Part shown: positions 29,397 through 38,631 of the stretch, in pieces
How positions within the stretch are numbered: position 1 is the first letter of the stretch
Layout of the letters: each line of letters begins with the position of its first letter
Notes under the pieces: model-generated
Seen by the model: only the letters and a program-made list of their open reading frames with translations
Told to the model about the DNA's origin: nothing
Database searches by the model: none
Origin: Streptomyces hyaluromycini
GTDB taxonomy: Bacteria; Actinomycetota; Actinomycetes; Streptomycetales; Streptomycetaceae
Assembly: GCF_002217755.1 (NCBI RefSeq)
Contig: NZ_BCFL01000021.1
Span: 248,001 to 312,000, forward strand
DNA length: 64,000 bases
Direction of reading: 5' to 3'
Made by a program: the position numbers and the translations under genes

Positions 29397-32021
29397 ATGA
29401 ATCGCACCACCCTGGCCGGGCGCGAACAGGGGGCGAAACCGGCAGGGGGCGAAGAGGAACGGGAAACCGGCTCCGTGAAATGGCGGAGCGCTGATCCGAG
29501 AGCGGCATCCGCGCTGCTCGCGGCCCTTCTCACCACCGTGGCGTTCTGTGCCGCCGACGTGATCGCCCGCAGCTACCCGTTCGGGTCCCGCACCCGCAGC
29601 GTCAACGATCTCGGCAACCAGTACGTGCCCTTCCACGCCCACCTGTGGGACCTGCTGCACGGCAGGGCCGACGGCGGCCTCCTCGTCAACTGGCAGTCCG
29701 GCTACGGCTCCAGCTTCCTGCCGGACCTCGGCACCTATGTGAGCAGTCCGTTCGCGCTCCTTGTCGCCCTCTTCCCGCGCGACGAGATCGACCTCGCGGT
29801 CTACGCGATCACCGTGCTGAAGACGGCCGCCGCCGGCGCCGCCATGGCCTGGCTGCTGCTCAGCCTGCGCCGCGGCCGCTGGTGGGCGGCCGGCATCCTG
29901 GGCGCCTCCTACGCCCTGTGCGGCTGGAGCCTCGCCCTCGCCTCCTACAACCCGATGTGGCTCGACGGCCTGATCGCACTGCCGCTGCTGTGCCTGGTCG
30001 GCGAGTGGGCCATGGCCGGCCGGCGCCCGCTGCTCGGGGTGACGATCGTGGCGCTCGCCTGGATCGCCAACTTCTACACCGCCTACATGGCCACCCTCGG
30101 TGCCGCCCTGGTGCTGCTGCTCCGGCTGGTCCTCGCCGAACTGCCGTGGCGGCGCGCCCTGGCGGCGGTCGGCCGGGCCGCGGTGACCGTCGGGCTGGGC
30201 ATCGGGCTGGCCGCGCCGCTGGTGATCGTCGTGTACTCCGGCACCAAGCACGCCTACCCGGGCCGCGAGGGCCACTTCGCCCCGGTCGGCACCGAGGACC
30301 TGCTCGCCCGGCTGCTCCCGACCACCTACAGCTACAGCTCCCCGGCCCTCTACGTCGGCATCACCGCGCTGGTGCTGGCCCTCGCCCTGCCCTTCCACCG
30401 GAAGGTCCCGGTCCGGGTGCGGGCCGGCTGGACGGCCCTGGTGCTCGTGGTGGCCCTGTCGCTCCAGTGGGCGCCGACCAGCCTGGCCTGGCACGCCTTC
30501 GCCGCCCCGAACGGCAGCTCCTACCGGCAGGCCTTCGTGCTCTGCGCCCTGCTGGTCATCGCCGCCTGGCATGCCCTGGCCTACGGACTTCCGGACCTGC
30601 GGGCACTCGGCGCGGCCGCCGTGCTGCTGGTCCTGATCGCCGCCGCCGCGAGCCGCAGCCCCCTCACCCAGCAGCACAGCCACCACACCTGGCCGGTGGT
30701 GCTGCTCGCGGTCGCGGGCGCGCTCGGCGGGCTCGCGCTGCTCGGCCTGAAGAACAGCAGACCGGTGCTGGCCGGGCTGGCCGTGGCGCTGCTGATCGGC
30801 GCGCAGTTCGGCGAGGCCGCCGCCACCTCGGCCGTGGCCACCCGGATGCGGCTCGGCCAGATGGACGACTACGCGCCCTGGGGCGACCGCCAGCAGCAGG
30901 AGGCGGACGCGGTCGCGAGCGCCGACGCCTGGCCCGCGTACCGCACCGAACCCGGCCGTGACCAGACCGTCGCCAACGACCCCATGGTGGTCGGCGGCCA
31001 GGGCTCCCAGTACTACAGCAGTCTCACCGCCGACGTCCTCAGCCGCACCCTCACCGCGCTGGGCGACGGCTGGACCTCGCGCGGCCGCAGCCTGCAGAGC
31101 CTCGACAACCCGGTCACCGACGCGGTCTTCTCGGTGGGCGCCCGGGTGCACAACCCGCCGGACCCGCACCAGAAGTGGCTGCCCCAGGGCGGCGGCCCGT
31201 CCACCGTCACCCGCGAGGACGTCCCGCCGCTGGTGACGGTACGGCCCGCCGCGGCGCACTCCACCCCGGCCGCCTTCGGCCCCTCCCCGTACCGCAACCA
31301 GGAACTTCTGCTCGGCGCCCGCGTCTACACCCTGCCCCGCACCACCCTCAGCGGTGCGCACAAGGGCGACGCGGCACGGGGCCTGCTGGTCGACGGAGCG
31401 CAGACGATCACCGCCCGTTGCCGGCCCGGGAGTTCCGTCTTCCTGTGGGCACCGCACTACTCCGGCACCGCCCAACTCGCCAGTGGCGGCGCGCAGAAGC
31501 TGTACCGGTCCGACGCCGAGAACACGAAGATCGCCGCGATGCAGCCGCTCGGCACGGTACCCGCCGCGGGCCAGGTCCGGATCGACCTCAAGCCCAACCG
31601 GCTCAGCCGCGTCCCGGCACAGGGCGCGGTCGGCTGCCTCGACACCGCGCGACTGCGCGCCGCCGTACAGCACCTGAAGTCCACCGGCGCGACCAAGGTC
31701 ACCGTCTCCGACGGCACCCTGCACGCCCGACTGCCCGCCGGGAGCACGGGAACCGCCGTCGTGGCCGTCCCTCGGATCGCCGGCTGGCGCTGCTCCGCGG
31801 GCGGCGACGAGGTCGCGGCGAGCGAGTTCCACGGCCTGATCGCCGTCCCGCTGGGCGCCTCCGCCACCAGTCTGACCTGCACGTTCCACCCGCCCGGCCT
31901 GCGCCTGGGCATCGCCGTCGGCGGCGCCTCGCTGCTGGCCCTGATCCTCATCGGCACCGTCTCGGCCCTGCGCCGCAGAACCGCCGTCCGCTCCGGCGAG
32001 CGCACGATCACCGCTCACTGA
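29397..32021 (+). CDS. YfhO-family multispan membrane protein
   Basis: An 874-residue protein with an N-terminal membrane segment at about residues 35-55, then roughly a dozen helices to about residue 500, a large extracytoplasmic domain (about 515-835) and a final helix (LGIAVGGASLLALILIGTV). The first loop has DLGNQYVPFHAHLWDLLHGR and WQSGYGSSFLPDLGTYVSSP, typical of YfhO/GT-C-like proteins that move sugars from polyprenyl carriers onto cell-wall polymers. It leads an operon with a DPM1-like glucosyl-carrier synthase and a GtrA-like flippase, so it is probably the final transferase of a three-part glycosylation system. Confidence 0.88.
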   Translation: MNRTTLAGREQGAKPAGGEEERETGSVKWRSADPRAASALLAALLTTVAFCAADVIARSYPFGSRTRSVNDLGNQYVPFHAHLWDLLHGRADGGLLVNWQSGYGSSFLPDLGTYVSSPFALLVALFPRDEIDLAVYAITVLKTAAAGAAMAWLLLSLRRGRWWAAGILGASYALCGWSLALASYNPMWLDGLIALPLLCLVGEWAMAGRRPLLGVTIVALAWIANFYTAYMATLGAALVLLLRLVLAELPWRRALAAVGRAAVTVGLGIGLAAPLVIVVYSGTKHAYPGREGHFAPVGTEDLLARLLPTTYSYSSPALYVGITALVLALALPFHRKVPVRVRAGWTALVLVVALSLQWAPTSLAWHAFAAPNGSSYRQAFVLCALLVIAAWHALAYGLPDLRALGAAAVLLVLIAAAASRSPLTQQHSHHTWPVVLLAVAGALGGLALLGLKNSRPVLAGLAVALLIGAQFGEAAATSAVATRMRLGQMDDYAPWGDRQQQEADAVASADAWPAYRTEPGRDQTVANDPMVVGGQGSQYYSSLTADVLSRTLTALGDGWTSRGRSLQSLDNPVTDAVFSVGARVHNPPDPHQKWLPQGGGPSTVTREDVPPLVTVRPAAAHSTPAAFGPSPYRNQELLLGARVYTLPRTTLSGAHKGDAARGLLVDGAQTITARCRPGSSVFLWAPHYSGTAQLASGGAQKLYRSDAENTKIAAMQPLGTVPAAGQVRIDLKPNRLSRVPAQGAVGCLDTARLRAAVQHLKSTGATKVTVSDGTLHARLPAGSTGTAVVAVPRIAGWRCSAGGDEVAASEFHGLIAVPLGASATSLTCTFHPPGLRLGIAVGGASLLALILIGTVSALRRRTAVRSGERTITAH

Positions 32022-32044
32022 CCCGTCCCCAGGGGGAAGAACCC

Positions 32045-33019
32045 ATGCTGATATCGATCGTCGCACCCTGTTACAACGAGGAAGACGTCATAGAACGCTT
32101 CCACGAGCAGGTCCAGAAGATCGCCAACGAACTCCTGCCGCTCGGCCACGACATGGAGTTCGTGTACGTCGACGACGGCAGCCGCGACCGCACCCTGACC
32201 CTCCTCAGCCGGCTCGCCGAGCGCGACTCGCGCGTGCGGTACGTCTCCTTCAGCCGGAACTTCGGCAAGGAGGCGGCCCTGCTGGCCGGCCTGAAGCACG
32301 CCACCGGCCACGCGGTGATCGTCATGGACGCCGACCTCCAGCACCCGCCGGCCCTCATCAAGCGGATGGTCGAACTGCGCGGCGAGGGCTATGACCAGGT
32401 CATCGCCCGGCGCACCCGGCAGGGCGACCGCGTCACCCGCACCCTCACCGCCCGCCTCTACTACCGGCTCATCAACCGGATGGTCGACGTCGAACTCGTG
32501 GACGGCGTGGGCGACTTCCGGCTGATGTCGCGCCGGGTGGTGGACGCGGTCGTGAGCCTCACCGAGTACAACCGGTTCTCCAAGGGCCTGTTCGCCTGGG
32601 TCGGCTTCCCCAGCACCACCTTCGAGTACGAGAACGCGGTGCGCGAACACGGCAGCAGCTCCTGGTCGTTCCGCAGCCTGCTCAACTACGGCCTCGACGG
32701 GCTGCTCTCCTTCAACAACCGTCCGCTGCGCGCCGCGCTCTACCTCGGCATGACCCTGCTGGCGCTCGCCGGCGCCTACACGGCGTGGATCGTGGGCGCC
32801 GCGATGGTCAACGGCGTGCAGACGCCCGGCTATGTCACCATCATTACAGCCGTCACCGCCCTGGCCGGCGTACAGATGATCATGCTCGGGGTCATCGGCG
32901 AGTACACCGGCCGGATCTACTACGAGGTCAAGGGGCGCCCGCACTTCCTGGTGAAGGCGACGAACGTGGACCGAACGGAAGACCGCACCCGCGGCACGAC
33001 GAAGGACCTCATCCCCTGA
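32045..33019 (+). CDS. Polyprenyl-phosphate glycosyltransferase (GtrB/DPM1-like GT2)
   Basis: A 324-residue GT2 enzyme predicted to make polyprenyl-phosphate-glucose (or another hexose) at the inner face of the membrane. The GT-A domain has ISIVAPCYNEEDVIERF, the nucleotide-binding FVYVDDGSRDRT, the catalytic VMDADLQHPPALIKRM and DGVGDFRLMSRRVVD. Two C-terminal helices (LRAALYLGMTLLALAGAYTA, ITAVTALAGVQMIMLGVIGE) anchor it, and EYTGRIYYEVKGRPHF is the usual end. GGGGGAAG precedes the ATG. It lies 23 bases after YfhO and overlaps the GtrA start by one base. Confidence 0.93.
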   Translation: MLISIVAPCYNEEDVIERFHEQVQKIANELLPLGHDMEFVYVDDGSRDRTLTLLSRLAERDSRVRYVSFSRNFGKEAALLAGLKHATGHAVIVMDADLQHPPALIKRMVELRGEGYDQVIARRTRQGDRVTRTLTARLYYRLINRMVDVELVDGVGDFRLMSRRVVDAVVSLTEYNRFSKGLFAWVGFPSTTFEYENAVREHGSSSWSFRSLLNYGLDGLLSFNNRPLRAALYLGMTLLALAGAYTAWIVGAAMVNGVQTPGYVTIITAVTALAGVQMIMLGVIGEYTGRIYYEVKGRPHFLVKATNVDRTEDRTRGTTKDLIP

Positions 33020-33438
33020 TGCCGAACGCCACCCTGTCGACCGCCACCGGACCCACCCGCCCAATATCCGGGCAGATCATCACCTTCGCTCTGGTGGGTG
33101 TCGTCAACACGGCGACGTACTACGGCCTTTACCTGCTTTTTCTGATGTATTTGCCGTACCTGGCCGCGCATATTCTCGCGTTTTTCCTGAGTATGATCGG
33201 CTCGTTTTTTCTCAATGCGAAGTTCACTTACCGGACGCGTCCCACCTGGCGGAAATTCCTGCTGTTCCCGCTGACCAACGCGACGAATTTCGTGATCACC
33301 ACGGTGGGGGTGTACGTGATCGTCGACATGTTGCACGTGGGGAGCAAGTTCGCTCCGCTGATGGCGTCGGCGGCGGCGATTCCGGTCACCTTTGTGGTGT
33401 CGCGGTGGGTCATGCTGCCGAAGGTGGAGTCGGCGTAG
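33019..33438 (+). CDS. GtrA-like membrane flippase, AT-shifted codon use
   Basis: A 139-residue protein with four membrane helices of the GtrA family (QIITFALVGVVNTATYYGLY, AHILAFFLSMIGSFFLNAKF, FVITTVGVYVIVDML, ASAAAIPVTFVVSRWVML). GtrA proteins are thought to flip polyprenyl-phosphate-linked sugars outward, which fits its place after the carrier-charging GT2. From about 33115 to 33300 it uses many T- and A-ending codons (ctt, ttt, tat, ttg, att, aat, aaa), unlike its neighbours. The ATG overlaps the GT2 stop (TGATG). Its 3' end overlaps the convergent HEAT gene by 29 bases. Confidence 0.9.
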   Translation: MPNATLSTATGPTRPISGQIITFALVGVVNTATYYGLYLLFLMYLPYLAAHILAFFLSMIGSFFLNAKFTYRTRPTWRKFLLFPLTNATNFVITTVGVYVIVDMLHVGSKFAPLMASAAAIPVTFVVSRWVMLPKVESA

Positions 33439-35422
33439 GCAGGGCGAGCGCCTCGTCGATCACGGACCGGATCTCCTCGTCCCGCAGGAACGCGCGGTAG
33501 TCCCGATACGGCGACAGCCGCCGGTCCGACCCCCGCACCGTGCGCAGGGCGGCCCGTACGGCCGGAGAGACCGTGCCGATCCGGGTGACGGCGCGCAGCG
33601 CTTCGAGGAAGGCGCCGAAGGAGTCGTCGCCGTCGGCGACCGGCAGGACGTGCTTCTCCAGGACGGACAGGCTCGGCTCCGTCTCGCCCGTGATCGACCA
33701 CAGGGCGACCGCCGCCCACACCTCGCACCAGTTGTCGCAGTCGTCCATGACCTGCCGTACCCGGTCGGCATACGGCAGGGCCGCCGGGCCGAAGTCGCCC
33801 AGGAGGAGGGCGGCGCCGCAGGGCCGGTCCTCGGACCGCACCGCCTCGCCGACGAGTCGCAACGCCCGGTCACGGTCGCCGCCGAGGCGCCAGGCCCCCC
33901 ATGCCACCCTCTGATGGTTGGCGGGAAAGTCGAGGACCGCGCAACCGCGCACGGCGGGCTCGGCGGACGCCGCGGCCGGCCCCATCGCCACCAGGGCGTC
34001 GAGCGCGGTCAGCGAGTGCCGGGTGTCGTCCAGGAGGGCCGCCACCTCCGGCAGGGCGGGCGCGGCGGCCGGTCCCCAGGCGGTCAGGACCTTGAGGAAG
34101 GCGCCGGTGAGCGGGCCGTCCGCGCCGTCGTCACGGAGCAGTCCGCGCACCGAGGGCAGCAGGCTCTTGGCGTGTGCCCGCAGTGGGGCCAGCACCTCCT
34201 CGACCTCCGGAAGGCGTGGATCGCCCGTGGTGTACGAGCGGGAGTAGTGACCCCGGTACGGCTCGTACAGCCGCTCGACCAGTCCCGGCAGGGCCCGAGG
34301 GTCGCCGATGCGCGTCAGCGCCCAGCGGGCGTGGTCGCCGACGGTGCCCTCCAGGAACTCGGCCTCGCCGGGGTCGTCCAGGAGTGCGGCCAGCGCGTCG
34401 GCGTAGGGGGCCGCCCGCGCTCCCAGGACCGCGAGCAGGTGGGCCGCCCGGTACCGCACACCGGCGTCCGGGTCGGCGAGCAGCTCTCCTGCGAGAGGCA
34501 GCAGCTCGGACGCCGTGGCAGGCCGGACCACCAGCAGTCGCCACGCCTCGTCCAGCGCGGCCCGGCACAGAGGCGCGTCGCCGGTCCGGCGGGCCGCGCC
34601 GACTAGGCGGACGACGAAGGAGAGCGCGGTGGCCGGCGCACACTCCAGCAAGCGGGCCGTCCGGGAGACCACGTCCTCACGGCTGAAGGCATCGTCCACG
34701 TCCGGCTCGTACCAGATCTCCTCGAAGCGGTGACGCACGGACGGGTCGGACAGGATCTCCACCAGCAGATCCAGCTCTCGGACCGGCACCCGAGGGGCGA
34801 ACGCGGCCCAGGCGTGCACGGCCGCGACCCGCATGACGGGAGATCCGGCCCGCAGCACTTCGGCCGCCGCCGCGCGCACCCGGTCCGCCGCCTCGGCGTC
34901 GGCGCAGCCCGCGGCGGTGGCGCCCAGCCTGAGCAGCAGGGGCAGCCGCACCGCCGGATCCGTCTCGGTGATCCACCGCTCCAGCAGCACATCGGGCTCC
35001 GCCGTGAGAAGCAGGGCCTCCCGGCGTATTTCGGGACTGGGGTCCGCGAGCAGCGCCCTGAACCGGGGGTACTGACTCCGCCACGTCTCGTGCCACCCCG
35101 GGTCCACCCGGTCCGGTTCGGCCGCGATCACCGTCTGGGACAGGTACACCGTCAGCCGCACGAGTTCGGTCCGGACGCCGATGTCCGGATCGCCGGCGAG
35201 GGCGACGAGGAAAGGCAGTGCGGCGGTCGAGGCGGAGGGCACGCGTCCGGTACCCAGCGCGAGGCAGTCATACAGGGGGTGGCAGTCCTCCTCCGTGGCC
35301 GCCCCGCCCCTGCCTGCCAGATGCAGCAGGGCGCGCCGCATCTCCGCGCCCGAATGGCCCAGAGCGGACTCCAGCCGCTCCCACGGCACGTCGTCCAGCG
35401 CCGCCAGGACGATCTCCGTCAC
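33410..35422 (-). CDS. HEAT-repeat protein
   Basis: A 670-residue, entirely helical protein built of HEAT-like repeats, for example ALPFLVALAGDPDIGVRTEL, YPRFRALLADPSPEIRREAL, ELLADPDAGVRYRAAHLLAV and RHSLTALDALVAMGPAAASA. Such solenoids are protein-binding scaffolds; no catalytic motif is visible and I do not assign a function. The GTG at 35422 is preferred because GGGGGCG lies just upstream; a longer frame from 35518 would run into the argC control region. It is divergent from argC and converges with GtrA. Confidence 0.75.
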   Translation of the reverse strand: MTEIVLAALDDVPWERLESALGHSGAEMRRALLHLAGRGGAATEEDCHPLYDCLALGTGRVPSASTAALPFLVALAGDPDIGVRTELVRLTVYLSQTVIAAEPDRVDPGWHETWRSQYPRFRALLADPSPEIRREALLLTAEPDVLLERWITETDPAVRLPLLLRLGATAAGCADAEAADRVRAAAAEVLRAGSPVMRVAAVHAWAAFAPRVPVRELDLLVEILSDPSVRHRFEEIWYEPDVDDAFSREDVVSRTARLLECAPATALSFVVRLVGAARRTGDAPLCRAALDEAWRLLVVRPATASELLPLAGELLADPDAGVRYRAAHLLAVLGARAAPYADALAALLDDPGEAEFLEGTVGDHARWALTRIGDPRALPGLVERLYEPYRGHYSRSYTTGDPRLPEVEEVLAPLRAHAKSLLPSVRGLLRDDGADGPLTGAFLKVLTAWGPAAAPALPEVAALLDDTRHSLTALDALVAMGPAAASAEPAVRGCAVLDFPANHQRVAWGAWRLGGDRDRALRLVGEAVRSEDRPCGAALLLGDFGPAALPYADRVRQVMDDCDNWCEVWAAVALWSITGETEPSLSVLEKHVLPVADGDDSFGAFLEALRAVTRIGTVSPAVRAALRTVRGSDRRLSPYRDYRAFLRDEEIRSVIDEALALPTPTPPSAA

Positions 35423-35500
35423 TTTCGCCCCCGTGATCTCGGCACGCCCGCTCCCCGTCGGACATCCTGTCACCGAGGGATGTGCCGTTGCCCCGGAATA

Positions 35501-35539
35501 CATTGCATAAAAGTGCATGGGACCGTATAGTCATGCCAT
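35501..35539 (+). promoter_or_regulatory. argC promoter overlapped by two ARG boxes
   Basis: TTGCAT (35503-35508) and TATAGT (35526-35531) are spaced by 17 bases, a good vegetative promoter. CATTGCATAAAAGTGCAT (35501-35518) fits the ArgR box consensus well, and the segment at 35522-35539 ending TCATGCCAT is a weaker second box about two turns away. ArgR with arginine would occlude the promoter; argR itself is the last gene of this operon. Confidence 0.8.
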
Positions 35540-35555
35540 CTGGAGGAGGATGGAC

Positions 35556-36584
35556 ATGGCGGTACGTGCGGCGGTGGCCGGAGCGAGCGGGTACGCGGGC
35601 GGAGAGGTCCTGCGGCTGCTCCTCGCGCACCCCGAGGTCGAGATCGGCACCCTGACCGGCAACTCCAACGCGGGCCAGCGCCTGGGCGCGCTCCAGCCGC
35701 ACCTGTTCCCGCTGGCCGACCGCGTGCTGGCGGAGACGACCCCCGAGGCCCTCGCCGGGCACGACGTCGTCTTTCTCGCGCTCCCGCACGGGCAGTCCGC
35801 CGCCGTCGCCGAGCAGCTCGGCCCGGACGTCCTCGTCGTCGACATGGGCGCCGACTTCCGTCTGAACGACCCGGCCGACTGGGAGCGTTTCTACGGCTCC
35901 CCGCACGCCGGCACCTGGCCCTACGGCCTCCCCGAACTGCCGGGTGCCCGCGCCGCGCTGGAGGGGTCCAAGCGCATCGCGGTGCCCGGTTGCTACCCGA
36001 CCGCCGTCTCCCTCGCCCTGTACCCGGCCTACGCCGCCCAGATCGCCGAGCCCGAGGCGGTGATCGTCGCCGCGTCCGGCACCTCCGGCGCGGGCAAGGC
36101 GCCCAAGCCGCACCTGCTGGGCAGCGAGGTCATGGGCTCCATGTCCCCGTACGGCGTCGGCGGCGGCCACCGGCACACCCCCGAGATGATCCAGAACCTC
36201 AGCGCGGTCGCGGGGGAGCGGGTCGCCGTCTCCTTCACGCCGACGCTCGCGCCGATGCCCCGCGGCATCCTCGCCACCTGCAGCGCCAGGGCCGTGGCCG
36301 GGGTGACGGGGGAGTCCGTGCGCGCCGCCTACGAGAAGGCCTACGCCGACGAGCCCTTCGTCCACCTGCTCCCCGAGGGCCAGTGGCCCGCCACGGCGTC
36401 CGTCCACGGTTCCAACGCCGTTCAGGTGCAGGTCGCATACGACGAGGCCGTCGGCCGCATCATCGCGATCAGCGCCATCGACAACCTGACCAAGGGCACC
36501 GCCGGTGGCGCCCTGCAGAGCATGAACATCGCCCTCGGACTCGACGAGTCCACCGGGCTGACCACGATCGGAGTTGCGCCGTGA
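35556..36584 (+). CDS. argC: N-acetyl-gamma-glutamyl-phosphate reductase
   Basis: A 342-residue NADPH-dependent reductase, third step of arginine synthesis from N-acetylglutamate. The nucleotide-binding start VAGASGYAGGEVLRLLLAHP, the catalytic Cys in IAVPGCYPTAV (about residue 147) and the substrate-binding GGGHRHTPEM are present. I chose ATG 35556 because GGAGGAGG (35542-35549) is correctly spaced from it, whereas the ATG at 35550 is too close. It opens the argCJBDR operon; its stop overlaps the GTG start of argJ. Confidence 0.96.
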   Translation: MAVRAAVAGASGYAGGEVLRLLLAHPEVEIGTLTGNSNAGQRLGALQPHLFPLADRVLAETTPEALAGHDVVFLALPHGQSAAVAEQLGPDVLVVDMGADFRLNDPADWERFYGSPHAGTWPYGLPELPGARAALEGSKRIAVPGCYPTAVSLALYPAYAAQIAEPEAVIVAASGTSGAGKAPKPHLLGSEVMGSMSPYGVGGGHRHTPEMIQNLSAVAGERVAVSFTPTLAPMPRGILATCSARAVAGVTGESVRAAYEKAYADEPFVHLLPEGQWPATASVHGSNAVQVQVAYDEAVGRIIAISAIDNLTKGTAGGALQSMNIALGLDESTGLTTIGVAP

Positions 36585-37732
36585 GCGTGACGGCAGCGAA
36601 GGGATTCACGGCCGCGGGCATCGCCGCCGGGATCAAGGAGAACGGCAACCCGGACCTGGCCCTCGTGGTCAACACCGGGCCCCGCCGTGCCGCCGCGGGC
36701 GTCTTCACCTCCAACCGCGTGAAAGCCGCCCCCGTGCTCTGGTCCGAGCAGGTCCTCAAGAGCGGCCAGGTCTCGGCCGTGGTCCTCAACTCCGGCGGCG
36801 CCAACGCCTGTACGGGCCCCAAGGGCTTCCAGGACACCCACGCGACCGCCGAGAAGGCCGCCGAGGTACTGGGGAGGGGGGCCATCGAGGTCGCCGTCTG
36901 CTCGACCGGCCTGATCGGCGTGCTCCTGCCCATGGACAAGCTGCTCCCGGGCGTCGAGACCGCCGCCGCCCAGCTCTCCGAGCACGGCGGCGAGAAGGCC
37001 GCCATCGCCATCAAGACCACCGACACCGTGCACAAGACGTCCGTGGTGACGAAGGACGGGTGGACCGTCGGCGGGATGGCGAAGGGCGCCGGCATGCTCG
37101 CCCCCGGCCTCGCCACCATGCTGGTCGTGCTGACCACGGACGCGGTCGTCGAGAGCGAGGCGCTCGACAAGGCGCTGCGCGCCGCCACCCGGACGACCTT
37201 CGACCGCGTCGACTCCGACGGCTGCATGTCCACCAACGACACCGTGCTGCTGCTCGCCTCCGGCGCCGCCGACGTCACCCCGGAGTACGAGGAGTTCGCC
37301 GAGGCCGTCCGCGCCGTCTGCGACGACCTCGGCCAGCAGCTGATCCGGGACGCCGAGGGCGCCAGCAAGGACATCAAGATCGAGGTCGTGAACGCGGCCA
37401 GTGAGGACGACGCCGTCGAGGTGGGCCGCTCCATCGCCCGCAACAACCTCCTCAAGTGCGCCATCCACGGCGAGGACCCCAACTGGGGCCGTGTCCTCTC
37501 CGCCATCGGCACCACCCAGGCCGCCTTCGAGCCCGACCGGCTCAACGTCGCCATCAACGGCGTCTGGGTGTGCAAGAACGGCGGGGTCGGCGAGGACCGC
37601 GAGAAGGTCGACATGCGCTACCGCGAGGTGCACATCGTCGCCGACCTCGCCGCCGGCTCCGAGACCGCCACCATCTGGACCAACGACCTGACCGCCGACT
37701 ACGTCCACGAGAACAGCGCCTACTCCTCATGA
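36581..37732 (+). CDS. argJ: Bifunctional glutamate N-acetyltransferase/ornithine acetyltransferase
   Basis: A 383-residue ArgJ that recycles the acetyl group from N-acetylornithine to glutamate (and may use acetyl-CoA). The self-cleavage site is visible in AKGAGMLAPGLATMLVVLTT, where cleavage before the Thr of ATML yields alpha and beta chains. Other family motifs are LNSGGANACTG, STGLIGVLLPMDKL and GEDPNWGRVL. The GTG start at 36581 overlaps the argC stop in GTGA; the stop overlaps the argB ATG in ATGA. Translational coupling is therefore likely along the operon. Confidence 0.96.
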   Translation: MSVTAAKGFTAAGIAAGIKENGNPDLALVVNTGPRRAAAGVFTSNRVKAAPVLWSEQVLKSGQVSAVVLNSGGANACTGPKGFQDTHATAEKAAEVLGRGAIEVAVCSTGLIGVLLPMDKLLPGVETAAAQLSEHGGEKAAIAIKTTDTVHKTSVVTKDGWTVGGMAKGAGMLAPGLATMLVVLTTDAVVESEALDKALRAATRTTFDRVDSDGCMSTNDTVLLLASGAADVTPEYEEFAEAVRAVCDDLGQQLIRDAEGASKDIKIEVVNAASEDDAVEVGRSIARNNLLKCAIHGEDPNWGRVLSAIGTTQAAFEPDRLNVAINGVWVCKNGGVGEDREKVDMRYREVHIVADLAAGSETATIWTNDLTADYVHENSAYSS

Positions 37733-38631
37733 GCACCACGCGTAAGCACACCGCGCTGCCCAAGGCGCAGATCCTCATCGAGGCCCTGCCCTGGCTGGTC
37801 CGTCACAACGGCAGGACCGTCGTGATCAAGTTCGGCGGCAACGCCATGATCGACGAGGACCTGAAGGCGGCCTTCGCCCAGGACGTCGTCTTCCTGCACC
37901 ACGCGGGCCTCAGGCCGGTCGTCGTGCACGGCGGCGGCCCGCAGATCAGCGCCGCCCTCGACCGGCACGGCATCGTCAGCGAGTTCAAGGCCGGGCTCAG
38001 GGTCACCACCGAGGACGCCATGGACGTCGTACGGATGGTGCTCGCCGGGCAGGTCCAGCGCGAGCTGGTCAACCTGCTCAACCAGCACGGACCGCTCGCC
38101 GTCGGCCTGACCGGCGAGGACGCCCACACCATCACCGCCACCAAGCACCGGCCCGAGATCGACGGCGAACGCATCGACATCGGCCGGGTCGGCGAGATCA
38201 CCGCGATCGACACGGGCGCGATCGAGGCCCTGCTCGCCGACGGCCGGATCCCGGTCGTCTCCTCCATCGCCCGCAGTCAGGACGACGGGCATGTCTACAA
38301 CGTCAATGCTGATACGGCGGCTGCGGCACTCGCTGCTGCTCTGGGCGCCGAGACCCTCATGGTCCTCACCGACGTCGAGGGCCTCTACGAGGACTGGCCG
38401 AACTCCGACGAGGTGATCAGCCGTCTCACCGCTTCCCAACTGGAGAAGCTGCTGCCGGAGCTGAGCTCCGGCATGGTGCCGAAGATGGAGGGCTGTCTGC
38501 ACGCCGTGCGCAACGGCGTCACCACCGCCCGGGTCATCGACGGCCGGGTCCAGCACTCGATCCTGCTGGAGATCTTCACGGACGAAGGCATCGGCACCAT
38601 GGTCGTGCCGGACGCGGAGGGGGAGTCATGA
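37729..38631 (+). CDS. argB: Acetylglutamate kinase
   Basis: A 300-residue amino-acid kinase that phosphorylates N-acetylglutamate. Motifs: VVIKFGGNAMID (phosphate loop), VVVHGGGPQI, VGLTGEDAH, NVNADTAAAALAAAL and the C-terminal MVPKMEGCLHAV. The N-terminal helix (residues 1-25, KAQILIEALPWLVRHNG) is of the kind found in hexameric, arginine-inhibited enzymes, so feedback control by arginine is probable. It overlaps argJ and argD by four bases each. Confidence 0.96.
   Translation: MSTTRKHTALPKAQILIEALPWLVRHNGRTVVIKFGGNAMIDEDLKAAFAQDVVFLHHAGLRPVVVHGGGPQISAALDRHGIVSEFKAGLRVTTEDAMDVVRMVLAGQVQRELVNLLNQHGPLAVGLTGEDAHTITATKHRPEIDGERIDIGRVGEITAIDTGAIEALLADGRIPVVSSIARSQDDGHVYNVNADTAAAALAAALGAETLMVLTDVEGLYEDWPNSDEVISRLTASQLEKLLPELSSGMVPKMEGCLHAVRNGVTTARVIDGRVQHSILLEIFTDEGIGTMVVPDAEGES

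Noticed and set aside
29331..32066. Minus-strand open frame of about 911 codons opposite the YfhO gene
   Set aside because: Antisense shadow; the YfhO membrane pattern on the plus strand is clear and continuous.
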